DNA of 64,000 bases from JARICQ01 sp964527205 (GCA_964527205.1 CAZGQG010000004.1:1-64000), one strand, 5' to 3'; numbered from the stretch's first letter, positions 34,497 through 43,271 are shown. Notes: generated by a model not told the origin, from the sequence alone. A program made the numbers and translations.

Positions 34497-35228
34497 TTAT
34501 CTTAATTTCTCATGGGATAGCTTGGCTGAATATAGTTTATTGCCTTCCCTAGCTATTCTTCCATACTTTGATTTTGCCCCTTCAATATTTCCTTGTTTTT
34601 CATCAATAATTGCTAGATCAAAGAGAATTTCTAGTTCTAATCTTTTACTGATCTTATCCTTAGGGTATTTCTCAAATCTTTCCCTACTCCTCTCATAATC
34701 ACCTTCATATAAGTATTTATTAGCCATGAGAAGGTCCATCAATTGTTCAGCTAGCTTGTCCTTTACCTTGTATTCCTTAGCCCTATTATATATTTCCTCT
34801 GCCTTATCATATTCTTCTAAGTTATAATAGGCTAGCATAAGAGTATTATAGTAGCTTAATATTGACTTGTTTGCCCTAGGCAAATGATCTTCCTCAACTT
34901 CCTCCAAAAATTCCAGGGCTTTTTCATATTTTCCCAGACTTAAATATCCAAAGGCCAAGTCCAAATTATAAAGACTATTTATCTGCTTGTTTTTTCCTCT
35001 ATACTTATAGGTTTTATGACTTGCTTGGATAAATCCTTCAGGATCTAGGTCACTTTCAAGTATTCCATATCTTTTCCTCTGTCCATAGTTTATATAAATT
35101 ATATATCCTAAAGTTACTATAAGAACAGTTGTTATACCCCCAACTAGAAATGATAGGTCTAGTATATAATTTGTAAAAATTGTTATTATTAAAGTTATAG
35201 CAATTAAAATATATTTATTCACCATCAT
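34497..35228 (-). CDS. Membrane-anchored tetratricopeptide-repeat protein
   Basis: A 243-residue protein with two N-terminal transmembrane helices (about 4-24 and 28-48) and a cytosolic or external helical domain built of TPR-like repeats: LDLAFGYLSLGKYEKALEFLEEVEE, NTLMLAYYNLEEYDKAEEIYNRAKE, ANKYLYEGDYERSRERFEKYP and FDLAIIDEKQGNIEGAKSKYGRIAREG. It probably mediates protein-protein contacts; no enzymatic motif is seen. It lies 45 bases downstream of a GreA-like gene on the same strand and is followed by a terminator. Confidence 0.7.
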   Translation of the reverse strand: MMVNKYILIAITLIITIFTNYILDLSFLVGGITTVLIVTLGYIIYINYGQRKRYGILESDLDPEGFIQASHKTYKYRGKNKQINSLYNLDLAFGYLSLGKYEKALEFLEEVEEDHLPRANKSILSYYNTLMLAYYNLEEYDKAEEIYNRAKEYKVKDKLAEQLMDLLMANKYLYEGDYERSRERFEKYPKDKISKRLELEILFDLAIIDEKQGNIEGAKSKYGRIAREGNKLYSAKLSHEKLR

Positions 35229-35273
35229 GGCTAATCCACCTCTTATGCTTTATTATTTTAATCCTTGCCCTTC

Positions 35274-35747
35274 TTATAGGATATCTAAAATCTCAATCTC
35301 CATATTTCCATCAGGAGTTTCTATGCTTACCTTGTCCCCTAATCCTTTCCCCAAAAGAGCTCTTCCTATGGGAGAATCTATTGATATATTATGTTTTAGG
35401 GGATTTGCATCTAATTTTCCTACTAATCTATAGCTTTCTCTTTCTCCATCAGGAACTTCCATAAAGCTTACAAGGCTTCCAATAACTACTTCCTTGTTTT
35501 CCTCTTCTCTAGGCTGGATAATAATCTCTGCCCTGTCCAGAATATCTTGAATTTCTATTATCCTCTCTCTTATCTGGGCCTGTTCTTCCAGGGATTCATC
35601 AAAGGATATATTATCTGAAAAATCACAGAAACCTCTAAGATATTTAATCTTATCCCTTATCTCTCCTTGTTTTTCATCCCTTAAATAAGCTAATTCTTCT
35701 TCCAGTTCTTCCTTGGTCTCTTTTGTTATAGGATATTTGTCCTCCAT
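35274..35747 (-). CDS. GreA/GreB family transcription elongation factor, paralogue
   Basis: A 157-residue protein with the Gre plan: an N-terminal coiled coil (residues 5-75, with the acidic tip region FCDFSDNISFDESLEEQ) and a C-terminal FKBP-like domain (VVIGSLVSFMEV, YRLVGKLDANP, ISIDSPIGRALLGKGLGDKVSIETPDG). Gre factors enter the RNA polymerase secondary channel and stimulate cleavage of backtracked RNA. The tip differs from the canonical GDLSENAEY, so this may be a specialised paralogue. The start is ATG 35747, 6 bases after AAGGGGTG; the in-frame GTG upstream is part of that site. Confidence 0.85.
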   Translation of the reverse strand: MEDKYPITKETKEELEEELAYLRDEKQGEIRDKIKYLRGFCDFSDNISFDESLEEQAQIRERIIEIQDILDRAEIIIQPREEENKEVVIGSLVSFMEVPDGERESYRLVGKLDANPLKHNISIDSPIGRALLGKGLGDKVSIETPDGNMEIEILDIL

Positions 35748-35785
35748 ATAAATCACCCCTTTATAATCTATTTACTGAATAAACT

Positions 35786-36310
35786 TTAAGTGTTTTTACT
35801 TAGTTTCCTTATTGGTTTTTTAAGTATAATAAATATAATATAGCCTAGCACTGCTCCCAATGTATTGTTAATCAGATCAGTCACATCAAAGGAGCGGTGA
35901 TTTAAGAGAAATATTGTCATCATCAATTGGGTTAGCTCTATAGATAGGCTAAATAAGAATCCAGCTCCTACCACCCTTATTAGATTTATATTTTTCTTTA
36001 AAAGTGAGTATAAAAATCCAAAGGGTATGGTCATTATTATATTTAAAACAACTTCTTTAAGAGCTCCTGATCTACCTAGGATTAAATCATTATAGGGTTT
36101 AATATTTCCATAGGAAAACTCTATAGAACTATGATATTTCCATTTAAGATCAAATGTCCAGTCTATAGGCAGTATAGTTAAAAACAATACAAAGCATATG
36201 TAAACAAAAAACAAATTCCTAAATATTAATTCCCCTCCCTTATAGTCCTTCCATTTGTTAAAGTATATAAGAAGATACACCACTATTAATCCTATTATAG
36301 ACCAGAACAT
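35786..36310 (-). CDS. VanZ family membrane protein
   Basis: A 174-residue polytopic protein with four to five helices. The family pattern is clear: a first helix pair, LFLTILPIDW, an extracytoplasmic loop with NIKPYNDLI, VVLNIIMTIPFGFLYSLL, LFSLSIELTQL and a final FDVTDLINNTLGAVLGYII. VanZ proteins are associated with resistance to glycopeptides such as teicoplanin and with envelope traits, but the mechanism is not settled. I place the start at ATG 36310, 7-8 bases after GGTGGTG; a TTG five codons earlier lacks spacing. Confidence 0.85.
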   Translation of the reverse strand: MFWSIIGLIVVYLLIYFNKWKDYKGGELIFRNLFFVYICFVLFLTILPIDWTFDLKWKYHSSIEFSYGNIKPYNDLILGRSGALKEVVLNIIMTIPFGFLYSLLKKNINLIRVVGAGFLFSLSIELTQLMMTIFLLNHRSFDVTDLINNTLGAVLGYIIFIILKKPIRKLSKNT

Positions 36311-36401
36311 TCTCTTCACCACCAATTTTTTGTTATTCTTTCTGTCTTTATTTATCTACTATCCTATAAGGAAATTATAAGAATTCAATATATTGACAAA
36401 A

Positions 36402-36767
36402 CTAAATCTCATTACCATCCTTATCAAATTTCCTCCAAAGGGCAATCTCTGTTGGTATTATAGTTAGGATCAAAATCACTAGTTCTCCATAAAATACCCA
36501 AGAAGGTATTTCTTTGTAGCTCTTTGTAAATAATATAGAATAAATTAAGATCAATACAAGAAGAAGACTTCCAGTCCAGCGCCAAAGTCTTCCTTGATAT
36601 TCATGGGCAAATTTCCAAGTTTCTTCATCCTTCATAGATCTTGAAGATCTGTATCCCTATAGCCAATTTATGCTTTTAGGAGGATGATTTTTCCATAAAA
36701 GTCCAAAGATAATCATAATAGCTGGAGGGGGGAGGAGAGATATTAAAATTAGAATAACGTTTTTCAT
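36402..36767 (-). pseudogene. SdpI family immunity-like protein interrupted by an in-frame TAG
   Basis: Reading from ATG 36767, a membrane helix (KNVILILISLLPPPAIMIIFGLLW) is followed by SINWL, then a TAG at 36657-36659, then GYRSSRSMKDEETWKFAHEYQGRLW and two further helices in the same frame. The GYR-xx-SM--ETW-FA block is the conserved SdpI signature and normally follows N-x-x-I-GYR. The reading frame is continuous except for the stop, so this looks like one gene of 121 codons inactivated by a single nonsense change. Restart at the internal ATG 36635 would give only the C-terminal two helices. SdpI relatives act as immunity or signalling membrane proteins. Confidence 0.75.
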
Positions 36768-36789
36768 TATAATCAGTCCTTAAACTAGC

Positions 36790-37301
36790 TTATTTTTTAT
36801 ATAGATAATCTAAAATATCCTCCAACTTATAGCTTTCCTTTGATGTTGTATTAAGCATTAGTATGTCAGTATCTTCTGGTCTTATGGACTTGTCTCTTAA
36901 AGATTTAAATTTATCTATTGTAGTTTCTCTCATTTGAGATTCTTTGTTTTCCCTGGTTTTTATTCTTTTTTCTATATCTTCATAACTATCCACCCTGCAC
37001 TCAATATACTTATAATCCGCCTCATATTTTTCAGCTAAGCTTAATCCCTTTGAAAGGGTTTCTTCTAGATAGCAAGAAGTGTCAATTATAACGCTAACCC
37101 CTTGCTTAAATAGTGCTCCGCAAGATCAAATACTATTGTATATGAAGTATCTGTAAGCAAAGGGTCTTTTATTCCCATCTTTATCATAGAGCTTTTAATT
37201 ACATCCCTATCCACCACTATTGCATTAGTGCTCTTTCTTATTTCTTCTGCTATTGTTGATTTCCCGCTGCCAGGGAAACCTGCCATCTGTAATAAAAACA
37301 A
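36790..37301 (-). pseudogene. Frameshifted P-loop kinase (AAA_33/zeta-toxin-like)
   Basis: The first frame (37301 down to 37086) gives a P-loop NTPase N-terminus: QMAGFPGSGKSTIAEEIRKST, then VVDRDVIKSSMIKMGI and FDLAEHYLSKGL. It then stops. In the next frame, starting at the same codons, the fold continues: SVIIDTSCYLEETLSKG, LAEKYEADYKYIECRV and EDIEKRIKTRENKESQMRET, finishing near 36790. One missing base after the AAGGGGTT run near 37105 restores a kinase of about 170 residues. The original enzyme would phosphorylate a small molecule or nucleic acid end. A sequencing error in the homopolymer is the alternative. Confidence 0.75.
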
Positions 37302-37485
37302 TCTTATCTACTTCCTCTCTTTGCTTTATTGATTTTATTAAATCTATTTTTCCATTCTCTAGTTTTTTTCAAATTCCTTACAAGTATTATATATTGTAGG
37401 GACAGGCTTTTCTACTCTTTTTCTAATATTGTTTGTCTTTTATCAAGAATATTATTTTTTTAAAACAAGTCCCTAAGTCTCTGCT

Positions 37486-37511
37486 GCTTAAGTAGACTAC
37501 TAGTGGGGTAA
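37486..37511 (+). promoter_or_regulatory. Sigma-B-like promoter of the CoADR-like gene
   Basis: GCTTAA (37486-37491), 14-base spacer, GGGTAA (37506-37511), 38 bases before the ATG. One mismatch in each hexamer against GTTTAA/GGGTAT. Confidence 0.4.
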
Positions 37512-37549
37512 ATAGACCTTAGTAGGAAAAAATAGAGAGAGGTGGTTAA

Positions 37550-38893
37550 ATGAAAGTTCTTATTATAGGTGGAGTGGCTGGAGGCATGAGTGTTGCCTTT
37601 AAGGCCAAGCGTGAAAATCCACAGTTAGACATTACTGTTTTAGAACAAGAAGATTATATATCCTTTGGTGCCTGAGGTTTGCCCTATTATATCGGTGATA
37701 TATTTGATGATATTGATAAAAGCTTATTCATTAGGAATCTAGAGGACGCAAAGGAACAGGGAATTAATTTACTGCAAAGACATAGGGTTACGGAGGTTGA
37801 CTTTGATAAAAAGAAAGCTTTAGCCCGAGATTTAGATAAGGATGAGGAAAAGACCTTTGAATATGATCAATTAGTCATAGCAACTGGAGCCACTGCCTTC
37901 ATTCCGGATATTCCTGGTATAGATTCTGACAATGTCTATTCTATTACCAAACCCTATATAGTAAAGGATCTTAAGAAAAACCTGGATAAATACACCAATA
38001 TTGCTGTAGTTGGCGGAGGATTTATAGGTGTTGAAGTAGCGGAGCAGCTGGCTAAGTACAAGGGTTTAAATATAAATCTCTATCATTCCAGAGATCAGCT
38101 TTTAAACAAGGTCTATGACAAGAAGGCTGGAGAAAGAGCAGCTAAGGAGCTGGAAGATCTTGGTATTAATCTTCATTTTTCTGAAAGACTAGAGGATGTG
38201 GTCTACCAGGATGGAAAGGTCAAGGAAATCCTTACTAGCAACAGAAAAGACCCTGTGGACGCTCTTATTTTAGCTATAGGATTTAATCCTAATACCTCTA
38301 TCTTTGATGATGAGAGACTGGAAAAATTAAAAAATGGAGCTATTGTAATTGATAAGTACGGCAGAACTTCAATTCCAGATGTATGGAGTGTTGGAGACTG
38401 CGCTACTGTTCCTCATAAGTTTTTAGATAATCCTTACATTCCTCTTGCAACCAGTGCCAATAAGATAGGTAGGCAGATAGGAATAAACCTATCTAGGGAA
38501 GAGAAGGATTTATTTGGAGCCTATGAATCCATAGGGAGTAGTTCAGTTAAGATAGGAAGTTTAGAATTTGCTATTACTGGTCTTACAGAGGAGCAAGCTG
38601 AGGAGCTTGGCTATGATTATGGTATAGCAGAGTCTCAAATCTCCAATAAACCTCCTTATATGAACAATTCTAGTAAGATTGATTTTAGGCTTATTTATGA
38701 AAAGGAGACTTTTAAACTTCTAGGAGCTAGGGTTTTTGGAAAAAGAGATGCTGTCCTTAGACTTCTTCCTTTCACTACAGCCATACATGCAGGCATTACA
38801 ACTAAGGATCTAGCATATTATGACTATGCTTATTCACCACCCTTTGCCCTAACATGGGAAGCTGTAAATACTGCTTCATCTATTGCAAAATAA
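37550..38893 (+). CDS. CoA-disulfide reductase-like flavoprotein with in-frame TGA at the redox cysteine (candidate selenoprotein)
   Basis: The ATG at 37550 follows GAGAGAGGTGG. The frame gives an FAD-binding start (MKVLIIGGVAGGMSVAFKAK), then EDYISFGA, a TGA at 37673-37675 (codon 42), then GLPYYIGDIF. In CoA-disulfide reductases and NADH oxidases this is SFANCGLPYYI, with the catalytic cysteine exactly at the TGA. The remaining 405 codons are intact: QLVIATGATAFIPDIPG, NIAVVGGGFIGVEVAEQLAK (NAD(P)H), VWSVGDCATVPH (FAD), the dimerisation domain, and DLAYYDYAYSPPFALTWEAVNTAS with the tyrosines of the CoA site. Insertion of selenocysteine would give a 447-residue enzyme. A nonsense mutation is the alternative, and two broken genes lie just upstream. 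Confidence 0.75.
37676..37703 (+). promoter_or_regulatory. Candidate bacterial SECIS hairpin after the TGA
   Basis: TATATC-GGT-GATATA (37688-37702) forms a perfect 6-bp stem with a GGU loop. The loop begins 18 bases after the TGA, inside the spacing reported for bacterial SECIS elements (about 16-37), and begins with G. The stem is short and AU-rich, so this is suggestive only. Confidence 0.45.
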
Positions 38894-38906
38894 ATATATT
38901 TTATTT

Positions 38907-38944
38907 AAAAGCTTGTACTGGCCTATCTAGGCTATTACAGGCTT
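38907..38944 (+). terminator. Terminator after the CoADR-like gene
   Basis: An imperfect hairpin AAAGC-TGTA-GGCCTA / TAGGC-TACA-GGCTTT followed by CTTTTCTTTTC. Confidence 0.55.
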
Positions 38945-39012
38945 TCTTTTCTTTTCTAAAGCCCCCTCACTTCCACTTTATCACTTTAGTGTGATTGAGT
39001 TTTCTCTATACT

Positions 39013-39018
39013 GGGTAA
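39013..39018 (+). promoter_or_regulatory. Weak sigma-B-like -10 element upstream of the 39092 gene
   Basis: GGGTAA (39013-39018) lies 16 bases after TGATT. A competing sigma-A reading is TTGAGT (38995-39000) with AGTAAT (39018-39023) at 17 bases. Either could drive the surface-protein gene. Confidence 0.25.
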
Positions 39019-39091
39019 GTAATGAACACTACAAAAAATTGTAGGAGATCCATTGTTAGAGAAGGCAAGTTATGCAAAAGGAGGAATAGAC

Positions 39092-39853
39092 ATGAAAAAG
39101 AGAATCAGTTTTATTTTAGTAGCAGTACTAATACTAAGCTTTTCTGTAGTGAGTTTAGGAGAAATTGTAGTTCAAGAAGTAAAAGCTCATTTAGCTGATG
39201 ATATGAAGTTCCAAGTAGATGGAAAGATGTGGCAGCCTAAGGATGTAGATGGAACATTATTGTCACCTTTAATTTATAAGAACAGATCCTATGTACCAGT
39301 TAGGGCTTTGTTAGAAGAAAAAGATGTTGATGTAGGGTTTGATGAAAAGACAAGAACTATCATCTTAAACTATCCTGAATATGAACCACCAGTAGGAGAG
39401 TACGATCCACCAAAGGATCAAAGATATTGGGATCCAGATGCAGGTAAATATCCACTACCTGGCGACATAATTGCAGGACCTATAGTATGGAAAATAGGCG
39501 GACCTTATGAAGAATTACCTGACTATACTTTAATTCTTGAAGAATTTGCAAAGTTAAACCAAGTTATGGATAGCCAAACAATAACTATGCATTTAGATAG
39601 AGATGCTAAGGTAATGGTAAATGGTAAGGAATGGGCTATAGAAGAATTAGTTAAGGAAAAGAAAGTATTTACAGTTAACGGAGATTCAAAAGGTGAAATT
39701 AGTTTCAAAGGCGATAAAAAGTCTGATACAATTAAATTAGTACAGTTTGATGGTAAAGAAATTAAAGAAGACCAAGCACCAGCAAGAAAAATCGAATGGG
39801 AAGTAAGTTTTTCAGGGCCTCCATTCAAAATAAAAATAACTATTAGATTCTAG
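39092..39853 (+). CDS. Secreted copper-amine-oxidase-N-like domain protein
   Basis: A 253-residue exported protein. A signal peptide (KKRISFILVAVLILSFSVVSLG) is followed by a copper-amine-oxidase-N-like module at about 30-100 (MKFQVDGKMWQPKDVDGTLLSPLIYKNRSYVPVRALLEEKDVDVGFDEKTRTIIL). A Pro-rich linker (EPPVGEYDPPKDQRYWDP) leads to a second beta-rich half with DRDAKVMVNGKEWAIEELV. These modules occur as surface stalks in Clostridia; no catalytic copper site is seen. The start is ATG 39092, 7 bases after AAAGGAGG; a longer frame from 39053 lacks a signal-peptide-like start. Confidence 0.72.
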   Translation: MKKRISFILVAVLILSFSVVSLGEIVVQEVKAHLADDMKFQVDGKMWQPKDVDGTLLSPLIYKNRSYVPVRALLEEKDVDVGFDEKTRTIILNYPEYEPPVGEYDPPKDQRYWDPDAGKYPLPGDIIAGPIVWKIGGPYEELPDYTLILEEFAKLNQVMDSQTITMHLDRDAKVMVNGKEWAIEELVKEKKVFTVNGDSKGEISFKGDKKSDTIKLVQFDGKEIKEDQAPARKIEWEVSFSGPPFKIKITIRF

Positions 39854-39881
39854 TAAAATTTCTAGTAATATTCAATAAAAA

Positions 39882-39935
39882 ATTCTCTTTTTTAGATTTA
39901 ATCTTTAGGATTAAAAATAGAAAAGAGAGTTTTTC
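39882..39935 (+). terminator. Terminator after the surface-protein gene
   Basis: ATTCTCTTTTTTA / TAGAAAAGAGAGT forms an interrupted stem followed by TTTTCTTTTT. Confidence 0.6.
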
Positions 39936-40045
39936 TTTTTATAAAGCTTTACACTTCAACTATTAGATAAAGGCTAGTCATTATTTGTAAATATATATCC
40001 CTTGGTTTATACTAGAATAAGAGACTAAATGAGAGAGGTGATTTT

Positions 40046-40603
40046 TTGTTAAATATAATTTTGATTCTAGTACTACAACTTATATATGTTCCAATCTTAA
40101 CCCTTAGGACAATATTTCTAGTTAAGAATATGACCCTCATAGCTTCACTTCTTGGCTTTGCAGAGGCCCTTATTTATGTATTTGGATTGTCCCTAGTCTT
40201 TAGTGGGGAACAGGGTCCAATTGCCATGTTAGTATACGCTCTTGGATTTGGTTTAGGTATACTTATAGGTGGGGCTGTAGAAAACAAACTTGCCATTGGC
40301 TACAATAGTTTCCAGGTAAATCTTATGGATAAGAATACAGATCTAATCCTTAGATTAAGAAACGAAGGATTTGGAGTTACTGTCTATGAAGGTGAAGGAA
40401 GAGATAGCCAAAGATATAGATTAGATATTCTTACAAGAAGAAATAGGGAAGAAGAACTTATGGATCTAATAGGTGAATATGAGCCAAGGGCCTTTATTGT
40501 TTCCTATGAACCAAGAAGATTTAAGGGTGGATTCTTAGTTAATTCAATGAAAAAAGTAAGAAATCCTAGGATAATAAATAGAAGAAATATGGATAGGGAC
40601 TAG
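40046..40603 (+). CDS. DUF2179/UPF0316 (YebE-type) membrane protein
   Basis: A 185-residue protein with three N-terminal membrane helices (VPILTLRTIFLVKNMTLIASLLGFAEALIYVFGLSLVF, then a Gly-rich third helix with GLGILIGGAVENKLAIGY) and a soluble C-terminal DUF2179 domain (GFGVTVYEGEGRDSQRYRLDILTRRNREEELMDLI). This matches the UPF0316/DUF5698 family, whose soluble domain is thought to be regulatory; function unknown. The start codon is TTG 40046, 5-6 bases after GAGAGGTG. Confidence 0.88.
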   Translation: MLNIILILVLQLIYVPILTLRTIFLVKNMTLIASLLGFAEALIYVFGLSLVFSGEQGPIAMLVYALGFGLGILIGGAVENKLAIGYNSFQVNLMDKNTDLILRLRNEGFGVTVYEGEGRDSQRYRLDILTRRNREEELMDLIGEYEPRAFIVSYEPRRFKGGFLVNSMKKVRNPRIINRRNMDRD

Positions 40604-40643
40604 GTTTAAAGATAATAATGAGATAAAAAAATAATGGGATTTT

Positions 40644-40672
40644 AAAAGAGCCTCTCCGGAGAGGCTCTTTTT
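40644..40672 (+). terminator. Terminator after the DUF2179 gene
   Basis: A perfect palindrome AAAAGAGCCTCTCC / GGAGAGGCTCTTTT followed by T. Confidence 0.9.
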
Positions 40673-40771
40673 ACTTGCCCTCTCTTAGTCTTAGCCGGTT
40701 ACAGAATATTTGAAATAACCATCTATAATACCATGAAAAACATAGAATGTCTATATATTTCAGCCTTAAAT

Positions 40772-40800
40772 TTGACATAGGCCTCTATTTATTATACACT
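40772..40800 (+). promoter_or_regulatory. Promoter of the OpuC-type operon, with overlapping inverted repeat
   Basis: TTGACA (40772-40777), 17-base spacer, TACACT (40795-40800). An interrupted inverted repeat CCTCTATT-TATTATA ... TATAATAGAGG (about 40782-40816) spans the -10 region and may be an operator. About 90 bases of leader precede the ATPase start. Confidence 0.55.
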
Positions 40801-40897
40801 TTTATAATAGAGGGGCTCTAAGTCAATAGTCGCAAGTGATTTTTTATGCACTATTTTAATAAAAATAATTTTTCATGAGAGGAATGAGGTTGAATAA

Positions 40898-42016
40898 ATG
40901 ATACGCTTTGAAAATGTAAGAAAACAGTATGATGATACTGTTGTATTGAAAGACATAAGTTTTAATATTGAACCAGGCGAGTTTGTTGTCTTAATAGGCC
41001 CAAGTGGTTGTGGAAAAACAACAACATTAAAATCGATAAATCGTCTAATCAGGCCAGAAGCTGGCAAAATCTATGTGGATGGAAAAGATATTTCGAAAAC
41101 TGATCCTGTAAAACTAAGACGTGGTATAGGATATGTGATTCAGCAAATAGGGCTTTTCCCAAATATGACTATTGAACAGAATATAGGAGTAGTTCCTAAG
41201 AGGCTTGATTATAGTAAGGAAGAGATTACAAAGATTACAAAGGATTTAATGAAAATGGTAGGCATGGATTATGATGAGTATGCCCACAAATATCCTTCAG
41301 AACTATCTGGAGGTCAGCAACAGAGAATTGGAGTACTTCGTGCCTTGGCTGCATCTCCTCCAATTGTATTAATGGATGAACCCTTCGGAGCCTTAGACCC
41401 AATGACCCGTACTGTTTTGCAGAGGGAAATAAGGAGTATACAAAAGAAGTTAGATAAGACCATAGTATTTGTTACCCACGATATGGATGAGGCCTTGGAT
41501 TTGGCAGATAAGATTATCTTTATGGACCAGGGTAAAATATTACAAATGGCTAGTCCAGAGGAAATGTTAGAAAATCCAGCCAATGATACTATAAGAAATT
41601 TTATGAGGAATACAACTATATCCTCTGAGAGAATTGATTTAACAGCTAGGGACTTTACAAAGCCTGATGTTATTACTTCCTATAAGGATAGGAGTATACG
41701 TTCAGCTACAAGTATAATGGCTCGTAATAAAATTGACTCTCTTATAATAGTGGATGAAAATGATCGCTATCAAGGTGTTGTTACTATAAAGGCTATTAGA
41801 GCCCATGGAAGTAAAACTGGAACAATTGCAGATATAGAACCTTACCAAAATATTACAGCAGATATTACAGAAGATGCTAAGGAATCCTTTGATAAGTTCT
41901 ATGATTCTCCAGATGATTTTATAGTAGTTTTAAATGAAGACAAGACTGTAGCAGGATTTATAACCAAATCCAGCATGGCTATAGCAATGGCAGATACTCT
42001 ATGGGGTGAGATGTAA
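40898..42016 (+). CDS. opuCA: Glycine betaine/choline/carnitine ABC transporter ATPase (OpuCA-like)
   Basis: A 372-residue ATPase: Walker A GPSGCGKTT (residues 33-41), Q-loop VIQQIGLFPNMT, signature LSGGQQQRIGVLRALAA, Walker B IVLMDEPFGALDP, H-loop FVTHDMDEA. The C-terminal 120 residues hold two CBS domains (SATSIMARNKIDSLIIVDENDRYQGVVT and the segment ending FIVVLNEDKTVAGFITKSS), which sense ionic strength or nucleotides in OpuA/OpuC systems. It energises uptake of compatible solutes. The stop overlaps the next start (TAATG). Confidence 0.92.
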   Translation: MIRFENVRKQYDDTVVLKDISFNIEPGEFVVLIGPSGCGKTTTLKSINRLIRPEAGKIYVDGKDISKTDPVKLRRGIGYVIQQIGLFPNMTIEQNIGVVPKRLDYSKEEITKITKDLMKMVGMDYDEYAHKYPSELSGGQQQRIGVLRALAASPPIVLMDEPFGALDPMTRTVLQREIRSIQKKLDKTIVFVTHDMDEALDLADKIIFMDQGKILQMASPEEMLENPANDTIRNFMRNTTISSERIDLTARDFTKPDVITSYKDRSIRSATSIMARNKIDSLIIVDENDRYQGVVTIKAIRAHGSKTGTIADIEPYQNITADITEDAKESFDKFYDSPDDFIVVLNEDKTVAGFITKSSMAIAMADTLWGEM

Positions 42017-42648
42017 TGGGTTTCTTTGAAATTTATGGAGATCGTTTAATATCAGCAATTCAGACCCATTTATTTTATGTACTTGTATCTGTAGGAATTG
42101 GACTCCTAGTAGCTCTTGTATTAGGGATTCTTTTATCACGTGTTCCCCAATATGCAAAGATAATTATGCCAATTCTTTCTATATTCCAGACTATACCAGG
42201 TATAGTATTTATTGGTTTATTGTTCTTGGTATTAGGAATGGTTCCAGTTACAGTGATTACAGCCCTATCTATTTACGCTGTTTTCCCTATACTAAAGAAC
42301 ACCTATACAGGTTTATTAGATGTGGATCCAGCCCTAATAGAGGCGGCTAAGGGTAGCGGGATGTCACCAGTTGAATCTCTTTTTGAAGTGGAACTTCCAA
42401 TAGCACTTCCTTCAATCTTCGCAGGTTTGAAGATGTCTACCATATATACGGTAAACTGGGCAGTTTTGGCTGCAATGATTGGACTAGGTGGCTTAGGTGA
42501 ATTTATTTATATCGGTATCACATCAAATGATGACCAGATGATTCTGGCAGGGGCTATTCCTTCTGCTATTATGGCTATTATACTGAGCTTATTAATTGAT
42601 GGAGTTAGCCGATTAATGATACCTAAGGGTCTAAGGAGTGTGAAATAA
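42016..42648 (+). CDS. opuCB: Compatible-solute ABC transporter permease (OpuCB-like)
   Basis: A 210-residue permease with about five membrane helices. The ATPase-contacting EAA loop is EAAKGSGMSPVESLFEVELPIALPSIFAGLK. FQTIPGIVFIGLLFLVLGMVP and NWAVLAAMIGLGGLGEFIYIGI fit the OpuCB/OpuCD/YehW family. It pairs with the following permease. One-base overlaps with both neighbours (TAATG) indicate translational coupling in the four-gene operon. Confidence 0.92.
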   Translation: MGFFEIYGDRLISAIQTHLFYVLVSVGIGLLVALVLGILLSRVPQYAKIIMPILSIFQTIPGIVFIGLLFLVLGMVPVTVITALSIYAVFPILKNTYTGLLDVDPALIEAAKGSGMSPVESLFEVELPIALPSIFAGLKMSTIYTVNWAVLAAMIGLGGLGEFIYIGITSNDDQMILAGAIPSAIMAIILSLLIDGVSRLMIPKGLRSVK

Positions 42649-43238
42649 TGGATATATCAATTGTATGGGAACATCTATTTTTGGTTTTTATGTCAGTGAT
42701 ATTTTCATTGATTATTGGACTGCCATTAGGGGTCCTAGCTTATTTAAAGGCACCCTTTAGAAAGATTATTTTATGGACAGTGGAAGTATTACAAACTATT
42801 CCAGCCCTTGCTCTGTTGGGATTGATTATGATTGTATTTGGAGCAGGTAAGCCAACGGTTATTATAGGCTTGGTTTTATATTCCCTCCTACCTATAGTTC
42901 ACAACACCTATGTAGGACTTGAAAATGTGGACAGTGGTATAAAAGAGGCAGGTAAGGGAATGGGAATGACCCAATTAGATAGGTTGATTTCCGTAGAAGT
43001 GCCACTGGCTTTTCCTATGATCTTTACAGGAATTAGAATAGCTACTATTACAACTATTGGTGCAGCTATATTTGCTACATCAGTTGGTGGAGGTGGCTTA
43101 GGCTCTATAATATATAAGGGTATTAGAACTCAAAATATGAATTTAATCTTATTTGGTACTCTAGCCCTAATGATTATGGCAATTTTCTTTGACATCCTAA
43201 TGACATGGATAAATAATCGTTTAGAAAGAGCTAGGTAG
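42648..43238 (+). CDS. opuCD: Compatible-solute ABC transporter permease (OpuCD-like)
   Basis: A 196-residue permease, the second half of the membrane channel. Conserved segments are LQTIPALALLGLIMIVFGAGKPTVIIGLVLYSLLPIVHNTYVGL, the EAA-type loop EAGKGMGMTQLDRLISVEVPLAFPMIFTGIRIA, and the Gly-rich SVGGGGLGSIIYKGI. It is homologous to the preceding permease, as usual for OpuC systems, and starts within the previous stop (TAATG). Confidence 0.92.
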   Translation: MDISIVWEHLFLVFMSVIFSLIIGLPLGVLAYLKAPFRKIILWTVEVLQTIPALALLGLIMIVFGAGKPTVIIGLVLYSLLPIVHNTYVGLENVDSGIKEAGKGMGMTQLDRLISVEVPLAFPMIFTGIRIATITTIGAAIFATSVGGGGLGSIIYKGIRTQNMNLILFGTLALMIMAIFFDILMTWINNRLERAR

Positions 43239-43271
43239 TGTTTAAAAATTTGAAAGGGGTATTAAAAATTT

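Noticed and set aside
36657..36659. In-frame TAG in the SdpI-family gene as a pyrrolysine codon
   Set aside because: SdpI proteins have no known pyrrolysine site, no pyl gene is seen, and a neighbouring gene is also broken.
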